Origin: Fictibacillus sp. BK138
GTDB taxonomy: Bacteria > Bacillota > Bacilli > Bacillales > Fictibacillaceae
Direction: 5' to 3'
Assembly (NCBI RefSeq): GCF_004216955.1
Contig: NZ_SGXL01000002.1
Span: 1 to 64,000, forward strand
DNA: 64,000 bases
Shown: piece by piece, positions 51,834-60,813 of the stretch
Numbering within the stretch: position 1 is the stretch's first letter
Layout: each line of letters opens with the position of its first letter
Program-made: the position numbers and the translations under genes
The notes under the pieces: generated by a model
Seen by the model: the letters and a program-made list of their open reading frames with translations, nothing else
Told to the model about the DNA's origin: nothing
The model's database searches: none

Positions 51834-52541
51834 TTAAGCTAGATATGCTTCACGGACTTGTTCATTTGTTATCAATTCCTGTCCCTGCCCTGCCATCACG
51901 ATCTCTCCCGTTTGGATCACATACCCTCTATGCGCAACCTGCAGAGCCTGATAAGCATTTTGTTCGACCAAAAGAATAGTCATCCCTTCTTTGTTTAAGT
52001 CACTGATTATGTCAAAGATCTGTTCAACAATTACAGGCGCTAATCCCATGGATGGCTCATCCAGCAGCAATAGACGCGGCTTTGACATTAAAGCACGTCC
52101 TATCGCAAGCATCTGCTGCTCACCGCCACTCATCGTTCCTCCCTTTTGACTCAAACGTTCCTGAAGACGCGGAAAATATTGAAATACTTTTTCCATTCGT
52201 TCTTTTACTATTCTTTTATCTTTTACAATAAAAGCCCCCATCTCCAGATTTTCTTTCACAGTAAGTCTTGGGAAAATCCTTCTTCCTTCAGGTACGTGGG
52301 CTATCCCGGTCTGTGCGGTTAAGTGAGCGGGTTGTTTTGAGATATCTTTTCCTTCATAAATAACGGAGCCTGTTTTTGGCATTACCTGGCCGCTGATCGT
52401 TTTCAGCGTTGTCGATTTTCCTGCGCCGTTCGAACCGATTAATGTAACGATCTCCCCTTTTTCAACAGAGATGCTGATCCCCTTAAGCGCATGAATACCA
52501 CCGTAAAATGTGTTTACATCTTTCAACTGTAAAATACTCAT
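51834..52541 (-). CDS. livF: Branched-chain amino acid ABC transporter ATPase LivF
   Basis: A 235-aa ATPase: Walker A GSNGAGKST, signature MSGGEQQMLAIGRAL, Walker B LLLLDEPSMGLAP, the latter with the LivF-specific SMGLAP end. Last gene of livK-H-M-G-F. It starts 11 bases after livG. Confidence 0.93.
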   Translation of the reverse strand: MSILQLKDVNTFYGGIHALKGISISVEKGEIVTLIGSNGAGKSTTLKTISGQVMPKTGSVIYEGKDISKQPAHLTAQTGIAHVPEGRRIFPRLTVKENLEMGAFIVKDKRIVKERMEKVFQYFPRLQERLSQKGGTMSGGEQQMLAIGRALMSKPRLLLLDEPSMGLAPVIVEQIFDIISDLNKEGMTILLVEQNAYQALQVAHRGYVIQTGEIVMAGQGQELITNEQVREAYLA

Positions 52542-52552
52542 CGTTCTCCCCC

Positions 52553-53329
52553 TTACGCTGGCGTTACGGCACTTTTTCCAAGATAGGCTTCAATCACTTT
52601 TACATTATTACGGATTTCCGCAGGTTTTCCTTCAGCAATCTTTTCACCATGATCCAATACAAAAATTTGTTCCGAAATTTCCATTACGAGTTTCATATCA
52701 TGTTCGATCAATATGATCGTAACATCAAGATCCTCTCTCATACGGTGGATGAATTCTGTTAACTCCCGGGTTTCTCTTGGGTTCATCCCGGCTGCGGGTT
52801 CATCGAGCAGAAGGAGTTTCGGTTTTGTCGCCAGTGCACGGGCGATCTCCAGCCTTCGCTGTGCGCCATATGAAAGATTTTGAGCATCCTCATTCAAATG
52901 TTTCGCCAGCCCGACATATTCAAGCCAATGATACGCTTCTTCCTGCGCACGCTTTTCTTCCTCACGCACTGTTTTTGTTTGAAAAAGTGTTCCGACTAGA
53001 CCTGCTCTCAATTGCTTGTGCAAACCAACCATCACATTTTCCAGAACCGTAATGTTTGAGAACAATCGGATATTCTGAAACGTTCGGGCAATACCTTGCC
53101 TTGCAATATCATGCGGTTTCTTTCCGATTAAGGAAGTTGATCCAAGCTGCACATTCCCTTTATCAGGCTGATAAACACCTGTAATCAGATTGAAAAAAGT
53201 CGTTTTCCCCGCTCCGTTCGGACCTATAACGGCTGTGATCGATCCTTTTTCAACGGTTATATCAACTGAATTAACAGCAACGAGACCACCAAATTGTTTT
53301 GTTAAATTGCTCACTGTTAATATCGACAT
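52553..53329 (-). CDS. livG: Branched-chain amino acid ABC transporter ATPase LivG
   Basis: A 258-aa ATPase: Walker A GPNGAGKTT, signature LSYGAQRRLEIARAL, Walker B LLLLDEPAAGMNP, the LivG pattern. It pairs with LivF. There is a 15-base gap from livM. Confidence 0.93.
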   Translation of the reverse strand: MSILTVSNLTKQFGGLVAVNSVDITVEKGSITAVIGPNGAGKTTFFNLITGVYQPDKGNVQLGSTSLIGKKPHDIARQGIARTFQNIRLFSNITVLENVMVGLHKQLRAGLVGTLFQTKTVREEEKRAQEEAYHWLEYVGLAKHLNEDAQNLSYGAQRRLEIARALATKPKLLLLDEPAAGMNPRETRELTEFIHRMREDLDVTIILIEHDMKLVMEISEQIFVLDHGEKIAEGKPAEIRNNVKVIEAYLGKSAVTPA

Positions 53330-53344
53330 TTTAATCCCGCCCCC

Positions 53345-54634
53345 TTAAGCTTGAAATCCTTTATCTGGTTCAACCGTAATCTGATCTTTTCTGTGCTTTT
53401 TGGAACCCTCTTTTAAAGATTCCTCATCGAACACAGGATTTTTCGCAGGAATTAATCCTTGAGGGCGATAGATTGCAAATACGATTAAGATAGCTCCAAA
53501 AATAAATCGCTGCATTTTAGCTGGCGCCAGTGCCTCTGGAAAACTGATCACTCCGTTCAGGCTTAGCTGGTTCAAGTAATTCGTTACTTCCGTGAGAACC
53601 TGCAGGTTTAAAATCGTGATTACCGCAGCCCCTAAAATAACGCCAGGAACACTTCCCATCCCGCCTAAGATAACCATTACAAGAATCGTAATCGATTCCA
53701 GCAATGTAAAACTGGTAGGATCAACGAACGTCTGCTTAGCAGCAAAGACGACTCCCATCATTCCAGAGAAAGATGCTCCGATCGCGAATGCCAATAGTTT
53801 TGTCCTTACGAGGTGGATTCCCATTGATTGTGCAGCAATCTCATTTTCTCTAACTGCTTTCCATGAACGGCCAATCTTTGAATATTCGAATCTTCTTACA
53901 GCCAGAATAACAAACAGCAAGATTGCGAGAACGATAAAATAGAACTGATTCGGATAAACGAATTGATAGCCGAAAATTTCAGGCGGCTTTACCGATGCAA
54001 GCCCCATCGCACCGTTCGTGATATTAACAGGCTTATCAAGGTTGTTGAAAACAATCCTGATGATCTCCCCAAAACCTAGTGTTACGATGGCGAGATAATC
54101 CCCTTTTACACGGAGCACTGGTATACCTAGAAGCACTCCGAATAGTGCTGCTACAAAACAGCCGATCAAGATAAAGATCCAGAAGCTCTCCCCAGATAGC
54201 GGAAAGTCACCGAATGGCATAAAATTAGCTGCCTGTCCTGTAGCAAAGATTCCGTACGTGTAAGCGCCAATGGCGAAGAACGCCACGAATCCAAGGTCCA
54301 AGAGTCCGGCCAAGCCGACTACAATGTTCAATCCGAGCGCCATCGCAACATAGATCCCAACAACTGTAGCCACTTCCATATATGACTGGTACCCTGGCCC
54401 TGTACTTGAAACGAATGGTATGACTCCGATCAATACCACACCTGCGATCACCCATTTTAATCGGTCAGGCAGTTCCGTGTAGTATAAGAGGAGCAAAGAA
54501 AATAACAGAAGAAGAAATGCCGTTACAGATGCTTGAGCCAAGTATAAGCTCAGTGAAGTGACTAACACATAAAGCACGAGCAGAATGATTTGAGCCAGTT
54601 TGTTGCCTTTTAGTTTATTTGTCAGCTTATGCAT
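53345..54634 (-). CDS. livM: Branched-chain amino acid ABC transporter permease LivM
   Basis: A 429-aa permease with nine or ten membrane helices. GLNIVVGLAGLLDLGFVAFFAIGAYTYG (in parts GLNIVVGLAGLLDLG and FVAFFAIGAYTYG) and the cytoplasmic loop ENEIAAQSMGIHLVRTKLLAFAIGA are typical. The N-terminal ~60 residues and the basic C-terminal tail (SLKEGSKKHRKDQ) are longer than in short LivM versions. Binds LivG/LivF. Confidence 0.92.
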   Translation of the reverse strand: MHKLTNKLKGNKLAQIILLVLYVLVTSLSLYLAQASVTAFLLLLFSLLLLYYTELPDRLKWVIAGVVLIGVIPFVSSTGPGYQSYMEVATVVGIYVAMALGLNIVVGLAGLLDLGFVAFFAIGAYTYGIFATGQAANFMPFGDFPLSGESFWIFILIGCFVAALFGVLLGIPVLRVKGDYLAIVTLGFGEIIRIVFNNLDKPVNITNGAMGLASVKPPEIFGYQFVYPNQFYFIVLAILLFVILAVRRFEYSKIGRSWKAVRENEIAAQSMGIHLVRTKLLAFAIGASFSGMMGVVFAAKQTFVDPTSFTLLESITILVMVILGGMGSVPGVILGAAVITILNLQVLTEVTNYLNQLSLNGVISFPEALAPAKMQRFIFGAILIVFAIYRPQGLIPAKNPVFDEESLKEGSKKHRKDQITVEPDKGFQA

Positions 54635-54644
54635 GCACCTTCAC

Positions 54645-55631
54645 CTACACTTTCTCAGTAACTGCTTTTCCAAACAGTCCTTCTGGTTTAAAAATCAAAA
54701 CTATGATTAAGATCGCAAACGCAAACACATCTTTATATTCAGCTCCAAAAATACCGCCTGTTAAGAGCTGAAGGTTTGCTGCAGCAAACATCTCCAGAAG
54801 TCCAAGCATAATACCGCCTGCCATAGCTCCCCGGATATTTCCAATCCCCCCTAGGACAGCAGCAGTAAATGCCTTTAATCCAAGGATAAAACCAATGTAA
54901 GGATCAATCGTTCCATATTGAACAGCAAAAAGTACACCCGTTGCTCCTCCAAGAGCTGATCCGATAAAGAAAGTTAGCGAGATGACTTTGTTCACGTTGA
55001 TCGACATGAGTGATGCTGTTTCACGATCTTGTGCAACAGCTCTCATCGCCATTCCCCATTTCGTTTTATTAACGAAAAAATCCAAGCCCACCATCATGAT
55101 CACAACCGAAATGATAAGAATGAGCGTAGAGGTTTTAAAAAATGCATCACTAAATGAAGAGGAAATACTAGAAAATTTAATAGCAAACTGCTCATTGAAC
55201 ATGGAAGGTCCAGTTAAGATGTAGTTTCCTCTCTTGTATTCCGTTATAAAACGAACCAAATCTTGAAGCAAAAACGAGACACCAATCGCAGAAATCAGCG
55301 TGATAAGCTTAGGCGAGTTCCGAAGTGGCCTATAAGCCATCCGTTCAATACCTACACCCATAAACCCGGTAAGAATGGAAGTAACGACCAACACGAGAAT
55401 CAAAGCCAGAATAGCAGGCATAGCAGCCAGCCAGCCCAGCCCTGTCATCAATATGAGCATCGCTACACCTATAAAAGCACCAGTCATAAAGATTTCACCA
55501 TGAGCAAAGTTGATAAGCTCCAATATTCCATAGACCATCGTGTATCCAAGTGCGATAACCGCATAAATTGCACCAAGAGCTAAACCGTCAACAAGAACTT
55601 GAGGCAACGTTTGTAAAATTTCAGCTAACAT
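54645..55631 (-). CDS. livH: Branched-chain amino acid ABC transporter permease LivH
   Basis: A 328-aa permease with eight membrane helices. YTMVYGILELINFAHGEIFMTGA and AVAQDRETASLMSINVNKVISLTFFIGSALGGA (quoted in parts) are characteristic. It is 11 bases before livM. It is separated from livK by a hairpin that may reduce its expression. Confidence 0.92.
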   Translation of the reverse strand: MLAEILQTLPQVLVDGLALGAIYAVIALGYTMVYGILELINFAHGEIFMTGAFIGVAMLILMTGLGWLAAMPAILALILVLVVTSILTGFMGVGIERMAYRPLRNSPKLITLISAIGVSFLLQDLVRFITEYKRGNYILTGPSMFNEQFAIKFSSISSSFSDAFFKTSTLILIISVVIMMVGLDFFVNKTKWGMAMRAVAQDRETASLMSINVNKVISLTFFIGSALGGATGVLFAVQYGTIDPYIGFILGLKAFTAAVLGGIGNIRGAMAGGIMLGLLEMFAAANLQLLTGGIFGAEYKDVFAFAILIIVLIFKPEGLFGKAVTEKV

Positions 55632-55667
55632 AAATATTCCTCTCTTTCACAACTAGGGAGTTTATGT

Positions 55668-55707
55668 AAAAAAGAAGAGGGATATGGCCATTAGGGTCAT
55701 TCCCTCT
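55668..55707 (-). terminator. Intra-operon terminator between livK and livH
   Basis: Minus strand AGAGGGAATGACC...GGCCATATCCCTCT (mismatches in the middle) followed by TCTTTTTT. It should make part of the transcripts end after livK, giving more binding protein than permease. Confidence 0.75.
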
Positions 55708-55722
55708 CATGTAAACGTTGGT

Positions 55723-56916
55723 TTACTTACTGATTTCGCCTTCTTGAACTCCAGGATATTTAGCTTCACTGAATTTATAGATATATACTTTAGCGAACTT
55801 GTTATCACCTTTGTCATCGAATCCGACTTTTGTTACTACACCTTGGAAATCTTGAATTTTACGGATTGCTTCGGCCACTTTCTCACGGGATGGAAGATCT
55901 CCATCATTGCCTTCAATTGCATCTTCAAGCCCTTCTAATAAAACGCTCATAGAGTCATAGCCATAAGCAGAATAAGATTCTACATTCTTGTTAAATTTCT
56001 CTTTGTATTTTGAAGAGAAATCTTTCCCTTCATCAGTTTTGCTCGCATCAGCCGCAACAGATGTATAGTATACGTTTTGTACAGCGTCGCCTGCGATTTC
56101 AACTAGAGTAGAAGAGTCCATTCCATCTCCGCCCATGAAAGGAATCTTGATCCCTTTGTCACGTGCTTGACGGATCAGCTGGCCGCCTTCTGTATAAAGT
56201 CCGCCAAAGAATACTAAGTCAGGTTTCTTTGACAATACTTGTGTAAGTACACCATTGAAATCTTTCTCTCCAACGGTAATCCCTTCATATCCAAGAATTT
56301 CAGCTCCAGCGTCCTCAGCTGCTTTTTTGAACGCGTCAGCAAGACCTGTTCCGTAAGCTGTTTTGTCTTGGATAACGAAAATCTTTTTAGCTCCTAATTT
56401 ATTAATCGCAAAGTCTGCACCTGCAGGACCTTGGAAATCGTCACGTGCAACGATACGGTTTACTGTCTTAAGTCCGCGGTCTGTTACTTCCGTAGCTGTA
56501 TTAGCTGGAGAGACCATCGGAACTTTGTACTTTTCATACACTTCAGATGACGGGATAGAAACACCTGAGTTCAAGTGGCCGACTACCCCAAGGATGGATT
56601 TATCAGAACCGATAAGCTGGGCATTAGCTACACCTTTTTTAGGGTCAGCTTGATCATCATATGGCTGAAGCTGAAGCTTGTACCCTAAGTCTTCGAACTT
56701 CTTCTTGTTTTCTTCAAGAGCAAGCTGTGCACCAAGTTTAATAGATTCTCCAAGTGTTGCACTTCCCCCTGATAATGGAGTCTGTGTTGCAATTTTAATA
56801 ACCTTTCCGCTTCCTCCACCACTGCCGCCTGATCCTCCTGAAGCATTACAGCCTGCTAAAAGTCCTAAAGACAATGCAGAAGCTGCTAATACTTTTAACC
56901 CTTTTTTAATCCCCAC
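55723..56916 (-). CDS. livK: Branched-chain amino acid-binding lipoprotein LivK
   Basis: A 397-aa periplasmic-binding-fold lipoprotein. The lipobox is GLLAGC (lipidated cysteine at about 23), followed by a glycine/serine linker (NASGGSGGSGGGSG). The mature part begins KIATQTPLSGGSATLGE, typical of the Leu/Ile/Val-binding family. The start is GTG 56916 after GAGGGGG. First gene of the liv operon. Confidence 0.92.
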   Translation of the reverse strand: MGIKKGLKVLAASALSLGLLAGCNASGGSGGSGGGSGKVIKIATQTPLSGGSATLGESIKLGAQLALEENKKKFEDLGYKLQLQPYDDQADPKKGVANAQLIGSDKSILGVVGHLNSGVSIPSSEVYEKYKVPMVSPANTATEVTDRGLKTVNRIVARDDFQGPAGADFAINKLGAKKIFVIQDKTAYGTGLADAFKKAAEDAGAEILGYEGITVGEKDFNGVLTQVLSKKPDLVFFGGLYTEGGQLIRQARDKGIKIPFMGGDGMDSSTLVEIAGDAVQNVYYTSVAADASKTDEGKDFSSKYKEKFNKNVESYSAYGYDSMSVLLEGLEDAIEGNDGDLPSREKVAEAIRKIQDFQGVVTKVGFDDKGDNKFAKVYIYKFSEAKYPGVQEGEISK

Positions 56917-57097
56917 CTAGAAATCCCCCTCGTAAGAATATTTTGATAATTGCAACTATTTAAAAAAATAGTACATGAATCCGTGACGGTAGACAACTAA
57001 AATTTTGAAAAAATAGATATTTTATTTTAAATTTAAAAGTTTTCCCTAATGTTCAACAAAATCCCTTACATTCCGCAGCTAGAACTTTAGTACGAAA

Positions 57098-57137
57098 AAA
57101 GAAAAAATCCGCTGAAATGTACTCAGCGGATTTCATT
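57098..57137 (-). terminator. Terminator of the YjbQ-type gene
   Basis: Minus strand AAATCCGCTGA-GTACATT-TCAGCGGATTT then T run. Confidence 0.88.
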
Positions 57138-57139
57138 TA

Positions 57140-57547
57140 TTAATTTTGATTCGTTAGTATTTTCACGTGATACTTTCTTGTCCTCGGTCCATCAAATTCA
57201 CAAAAATAAACGCCTTGCCATGTTCCAAGCAGTAACTCCCCATTCTGGATTAGCACGACCTGCGAAGAGCCAACCGTGCTGGCTTTTAAATGAGAAGCTG
57301 AATTGCCCTCAGCATGCCGATATTTTGGGTGTTCCCATGGATACACTTCATCAAGCCTCATTAACATGTCTTTCACAACATCAGGATCTGCGTTTTCATT
57401 TATCGTAATGCCAGCGGTGGTATGCGGACAGTACACATACATTACCCCGTCTTTTACTCGCTGTTCCTCCAGATACGCTTGCAGTGAACTCGTAATCTCA
57501 TACATTTCGTCACGCTGGTGTGTTTGAATCGTAAACGTTTGAGCCAC
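57140..57547 (-). CDS. YjbQ/UPF0047-family protein
   Basis: A 135-aa protein of the YjbQ family, some members of which have weak thiamine-phosphate synthase activity. Conserved features: [21 protein letters not shown] with a histidine at about 42, [34 protein letters not shown] trimer is expected. The reading frame starts ATG 57547 just after a weak AGGGATAGG site. Corresponds to B. subtilis YugU. The physiological role is not settled. Confidence 0.88.
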   Translation of the reverse strand: MAQTFTIQTHQRDEMYEITSSLQAYLEEQRVKDGVMYVYCPHTTAGITINENADPDVVKDMLMRLDEVYPWEHPKYRHAEGNSASHLKASTVGSSQVVLIQNGELLLGTWQGVYFCEFDGPRTRKYHVKILTNQN

Positions 57548-57660
57548 TTCCTATCCCTCCTCTACACTACTTAATTTGATGATTCCCTAACAAAAACCTT
57601 TTTATATCGGAAATTGTATAGAAGGATGATTACAAAAGCAGTTTTTAATGATAGCTTGAG

Positions 57661-57980
57661 AATGTCCGGTATCGTTCGTAAAGTTCTAGAATCGCTCGTG
57701 AATTTCAAGAATCGCTCGTAAATTTCAAAAACCGCTCGTAAATCTCAAGAACCGCTCGTAAATCTCAAGAATCGCTCGTAAATCTCAAGAATCGCTCGTA
57801 AATCTCAGAAACCGCTCGTAAATCTCAAGAACCGCTCGTAAATCTCAAGAACCGCTCGTAAATCTCAAGAACCGCTCGTAAATCTCAAGAACCGCTCGTA
57901 AATCTCAGAAACCGCTCGTAAATCTCAAGAACCGCTCGTAAATCTCAAGAACCGCTCGTAAATCTCAGAAACCGCTCGTA
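57661..57980. repeat. 20-bp tandem array, 16 units
   Basis: Perfect 20-bp phasing from 57661 to 57980. Unit AATCTCAAGAACCGCTCGTA; first units (57661-57720) are diverged, the last 12 differ only at AAGAAC/CAGAAAC or ATCG/ACCG positions. There are no spacers, so it is not CRISPR. It lies between the rsgA-type terminator and the yjbQ-type promoter region and includes no gene. Confidence 0.95.
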
Positions 57981-57983
57981 AAA

Positions 57984-58021
57984 ATAAAAAATCCCCAAAA
58001 GGACAGTTCCTTTTGGGGATG
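57984..58021 (-). terminator. Terminator of the RsgA-type gene
   Basis: Minus strand ATCCCCAAAA-GGAACTGTCC-TTTTGGGGAT then TTTTTTA; the perfect 10-bp stem abuts the 20-bp array. Confidence 0.9.
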
Positions 58022-58032
58022 ATTTGCTTATC

Positions 58033-59094
58033 TTATTTTCTATGAACTCTCGTACGGTCACCTGCGAGCTTTTTCCAGCGAGCTTTTTCTGCAAGAGCCA
58101 GCTTTTGATCTTCTTTTCTGGCAAAATAAGCGAGTTCACGCTGAAGTTTTAAAAAACTATTATACCGTTCTTCATCTAATTCACCGGATGCAATAGCACC
58201 CTGGACGCCGCAGCCCGGTTCATTATTATGTGTACAGTCACGGAATCGGCATTGTTCTGCAAATGCCTCAATATCCTGGAAGCTCTGGCTTAAACTGCTG
58301 TCACCTTCCCAAAGCTGCAGCTCACGCATTCCTGGTGTGTCGATCAGTATTCCGCCGTTTTCAAGAACGAGTAGCTCCCGGTGAGTCGTCGTATGCTTTC
58401 CTTTTCCATCTTCTTCACGAATATCGTTCGTCTTCAATACTTCCTGACCAAAAAGCTTATTGGCGAGTGTTGATTTCCCAACCCCGGAGGACCCTAATAA
58501 TGCGACTGTTTCTCCTTCTTTTATAAAAGAGGATAGTGCATCAAGACCCGATCCATTTTCCGCACTGACTGCAAAAGTGGGTACTCCAAAGGCAATTGTC
58601 TCCACTTCATCTATATACGTTTGAACATCCGCACAAAGATCTGCTTTACTTAGAACGATAACTGGAGTTGCACCGCTCTCCCATGCCATCAATAAATAGC
58701 GCTCCAATCTGCGCAGATTAAAATCCTGATTTAATGCATTCACTAAAAATACAGTGTCTACATTAGTCGCTACAATTTGTTCTTCTGTCGTTATACCCGC
58801 TGCTTTCCTTGAAAACTTGCTCTTTCGAGGCAAGATTCCATGAATATAAGCTTTTCCTTCTTGAGGAACAGCTGAAACAGCAACCCAATCACCAACTGCG
58901 GGATAATCGTGCCTTCCAGCAGCGTTGTATCGGATTTTCCCTGTGATCTCTCCAAGCAGTTCTCCGTGTTCAGTAAGAACGTCATAAAGACCTTTATGTT
59001 CAACGCTGATCCTGCCAGGAACAAGTGCTTGATCTTCATATACTTTAAATGCTTCTTCAAATGTTTGATTCCAACCTAGTGATTTTAAATTCAA
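58033..59094 (-). CDS. rsgA: RsgA-family ribosome-associated GTPase
   Basis: A 353-aa circularly permuted GTPase that helps 30S maturation. Order of motifs: OB-fold (~60-110), G4 LSKADLC (~200), G1 GSSGVGKST (~245), G3 DTPGMREL, then the zinc site C-x6-C-x5-H... here CRFRDCTHNNEPGC. At ~350 aa it is longer than the usual ~295-aa RsgA and the N terminus is diverged, so it may be a second paralogue; the canonical one should lie elsewhere. TTG 59094 follows GGAGGG; the frame continues to 59226 with no site. Confidence 0.85.
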   Translation of the reverse strand: MNLKSLGWNQTFEEAFKVYEDQALVPGRISVEHKGLYDVLTEHGELLGEITGKIRYNAAGRHDYPAVGDWVAVSAVPQEGKAYIHGILPRKSKFSRKAAGITTEEQIVATNVDTVFLVNALNQDFNLRRLERYLLMAWESGATPVIVLSKADLCADVQTYIDEVETIAFGVPTFAVSAENGSGLDALSSFIKEGETVALLGSSGVGKSTLANKLFGQEVLKTNDIREEDGKGKHTTTHRELLVLENGGILIDTPGMRELQLWEGDSSLSQSFQDIEAFAEQCRFRDCTHNNEPGCGVQGAIASGELDEERYNSFLKLQRELAYFARKEDQKLALAEKARWKKLAGDRTRVHRK

Positions 59095-59280
59095 TGTAAT
59101 ACCCTCCGAATAAATGTTGTCTAATTTTTTGTAATAAAAAAGAACCGCAGTAAACGGTTCTTTAAAAGAAAGAGAGGTGCACAAAAAAACCTCTTTTTCA
59201 TATAAAAAACCATGAACTGAATGCACAGCCCATGGTTAAAATGACAAATTTAATCGCAGAAATCACAAATCAAATAAACT

Positions 59281-59364
59281 TTATCTGCTATCCTTCATTG
59301 TCCCAATAGGCTGTACAAGAAACACTACACTCTCTGAAGTCAATCCTTTAAGTTGTCTCATCAT
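59281..59364 (-). CDS. Candidate 27-aa leader peptide
   Basis: MMRQLKGLTSESVVFLVQPI and seven more residues. AAGGAGGG lies 6-8 bases before ATG 59364. A good promoter (TTTACA-N17-TATAGT, 59433-59405) is 40 bp upstream, and the next gene on the transcript is the RsgA-type gene at 59094. No homologue known to me. It may be a real small protein or a leader peptide. Confidence 0.4.
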   Translation of the reverse strand: MMRQLKGLTSESVVFLVQPIGTMKDSR

Positions 59365-59404
59365 ACATCCCTCCTTGGGTTTTGATAAAATAGTTTACTT
59401 TCCC

Positions 59405-59433
59405 ACTATACCAGTATATGCATATTTTGTAAA
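59405..59433 (-). promoter_or_regulatory. Promoter of the leader peptide and RsgA-type gene
   Basis: Minus strand -35 TTTACA (59433-59428), 17 bp, -10 TATAGT (59410-59405). The transcript would have a ~300-nt leader before the GTPase gene. Confidence 0.65.
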
Positions 59434-59447
59434 TAGATGCATTCAGA

Positions 59448-60506
59448 TTATTTTGTTATTGAAGAACTTTCATGATAGCCTTTAATAATGGTTTTAATCA
59501 TCTCTTCATCCATTTGGAGTGGCATTTTATCTAATGTATTAAGCAGCTCCTGTGTATTAGAGTCATCAAACACGATGTTGCGATTCAAATAGTTCTTATA
59601 TACATCAACAACATTGTTCAACAGCTGTTCTTCTTCATTAAGATTTGACTCATAATCATATGGAGCAAGTTTGAAAAGATCGAGGTCAGCCTTGTCTCTC
59701 ATGATTTGAAACACATCAGCACTTAACGGAGGATTGCTGTTAGTAATGTGATAGATGTTATCTTCTCTTCCTTTTTGCAGTACATCTGATAAAACATCAG
59801 CCACATAATCTACAGGAACGAGATTCTGCGTGCTTCCTTCCTCACACAATAGGTGAAAAACGCGGTCTCCCAGTCCTTTGCGCTGAAATCTCTTTTTAAA
59901 AACTTCCAGACTTCTCATTAATCCATAAAGAGTAAACTTCGAATCAGCTTCACCGGTTTTTGAATCGCCGATAATGATGGCAGGCCTCAAGATGGTTACG
60001 TTGAAGGATTTCTTATAATCCATGCAGAGGTGTTCAGCTTTACACTTGCTTTCCTCGTAAGGATTATTGAACGAACGGTCTATCGAATGAAGCTCTTCTT
60101 TTGCAAATTCATTTTTTCCTAATGTGTAAGCCGTACTCACATAATAAAAATGCGAAACACCCATCTTTTCCGCTGCCGCTAAAGCATATTTAGTGCCCGA
60201 AAAGTTTATTTGAAAAAGTTCTTCTTTCAGATCAAGATCAAACTTAACAAGTGCGGCCATATGATAAAAAACATCAATCTTATTCGCAAGCTCCCGTTGA
60301 GTCTCTTTGTTCATACCCAGATCAGGAACTGTAATATCACCTTTAATAATATGAATATTGCCTTTAAGATCAGCTGTCTTTAGAAGAAGCTGCTCTGCTT
60401 TTTTTATATTACGCGCCAGTACATATAACGTATGTCCTTCACGCGACAAGTTTTGAATTAAGCGTCCACCTAAAAAACCGGTAGCTCCGGTAAGAAATAT
60501 ATTCAT
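59448..60506 (-). CDS. SDR-family protein, thioester-reductase-like
   Basis: A 352-aa extended SDR (NAD_binding_4 / male-sterility-like group). The cofactor motif is TGATGFLGGRL (residues 7-17), the active site includes the serine in YVSTAY and Y-x3-K in YEESK, and VPVDYVADVL follows. The C-terminal ~100 residues are charged and helical. It could act on an acyl thioester or sugar. AGGAAGGAA precedes ATG 60506. Its substrate is unknown. Confidence 0.82.
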   Translation of the reverse strand: MNIFLTGATGFLGGRLIQNLSREGHTLYVLARNIKKAEQLLLKTADLKGNIHIIKGDITVPDLGMNKETQRELANKIDVFYHMAALVKFDLDLKEELFQINFSGTKYALAAAEKMGVSHFYYVSTAYTLGKNEFAKEELHSIDRSFNNPYEESKCKAEHLCMDYKKSFNVTILRPAIIIGDSKTGEADSKFTLYGLMRSLEVFKKRFQRKGLGDRVFHLLCEEGSTQNLVPVDYVADVLSDVLQKGREDNIYHITNSNPPLSADVFQIMRDKADLDLFKLAPYDYESNLNEEEQLLNNVVDVYKNYLNRNIVFDDSNTQELLNTLDKMPLQMDEEMIKTIIKGYHESSSITK

Positions 60507-60610
60507 TAAGCCGGTTCCTTCCTATTCCTATATCAGCATATTTTCTCTTCTATAGTAACACATCATCTTAAAGATGGCGCTGTATTCATAGGGTTTTGTA
60601 CTGCTTCCAC

Positions 60611-60640
60611 AAAAAAATAAAGCCACAACATGTAGCTTTA
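60611..60640 (-). terminator. Terminator after the peroxiredoxin unit
   Basis: Minus strand AAAGCTACA-TGT-TGTGGCTTT then ATTTTTTTG; it overlaps the stop codon of the 57-aa ORF. Confidence 0.8.
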
Positions 60641-60811
60641 CTTTTCATCATCAGATTTCGCAATATTTACTGCTGGCATCTCATTGTTCATATAGTCCGT
60701 AGGATGACCATCATCTTCCCGATTTTCACCATAGAAAAACTCATTAATTTCCTTTTCAGCATGTGCTGTCGGATCTTCAAGTCGCTTTTCCGATTCATGT
60801 TCCTTGTCCAA
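60638..60811 (-). CDS. Small acidic protein co-transcribed with the UGA peroxiredoxin
   Basis: A 57-aa hydrophilic protein (MDKEHESEKRLEDPTAHAEK and on, ending NIAKSDDEK), no cysteines. TTG 60811 lies two bases after the peroxiredoxin stop (TAG 60816-60814), with AAAGGATG upstream. I do not recognise a family. Tight coupling and a shared terminator say it is expressed with the peroxiredoxin. Confidence 0.65.
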   Translation of the reverse strand: MDKEHESEKRLEDPTAHAEKEINEFFYGENREDDGHPTDYMNNEMPAVNIAKSDDEK

Positions 60812-60813
60812 TG

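Noticed and set aside
57661-57980. CRISPR array
   Set aside because: Units are directly adjacent with no spacers, only 20 bp long, and no cas genes lie nearby.
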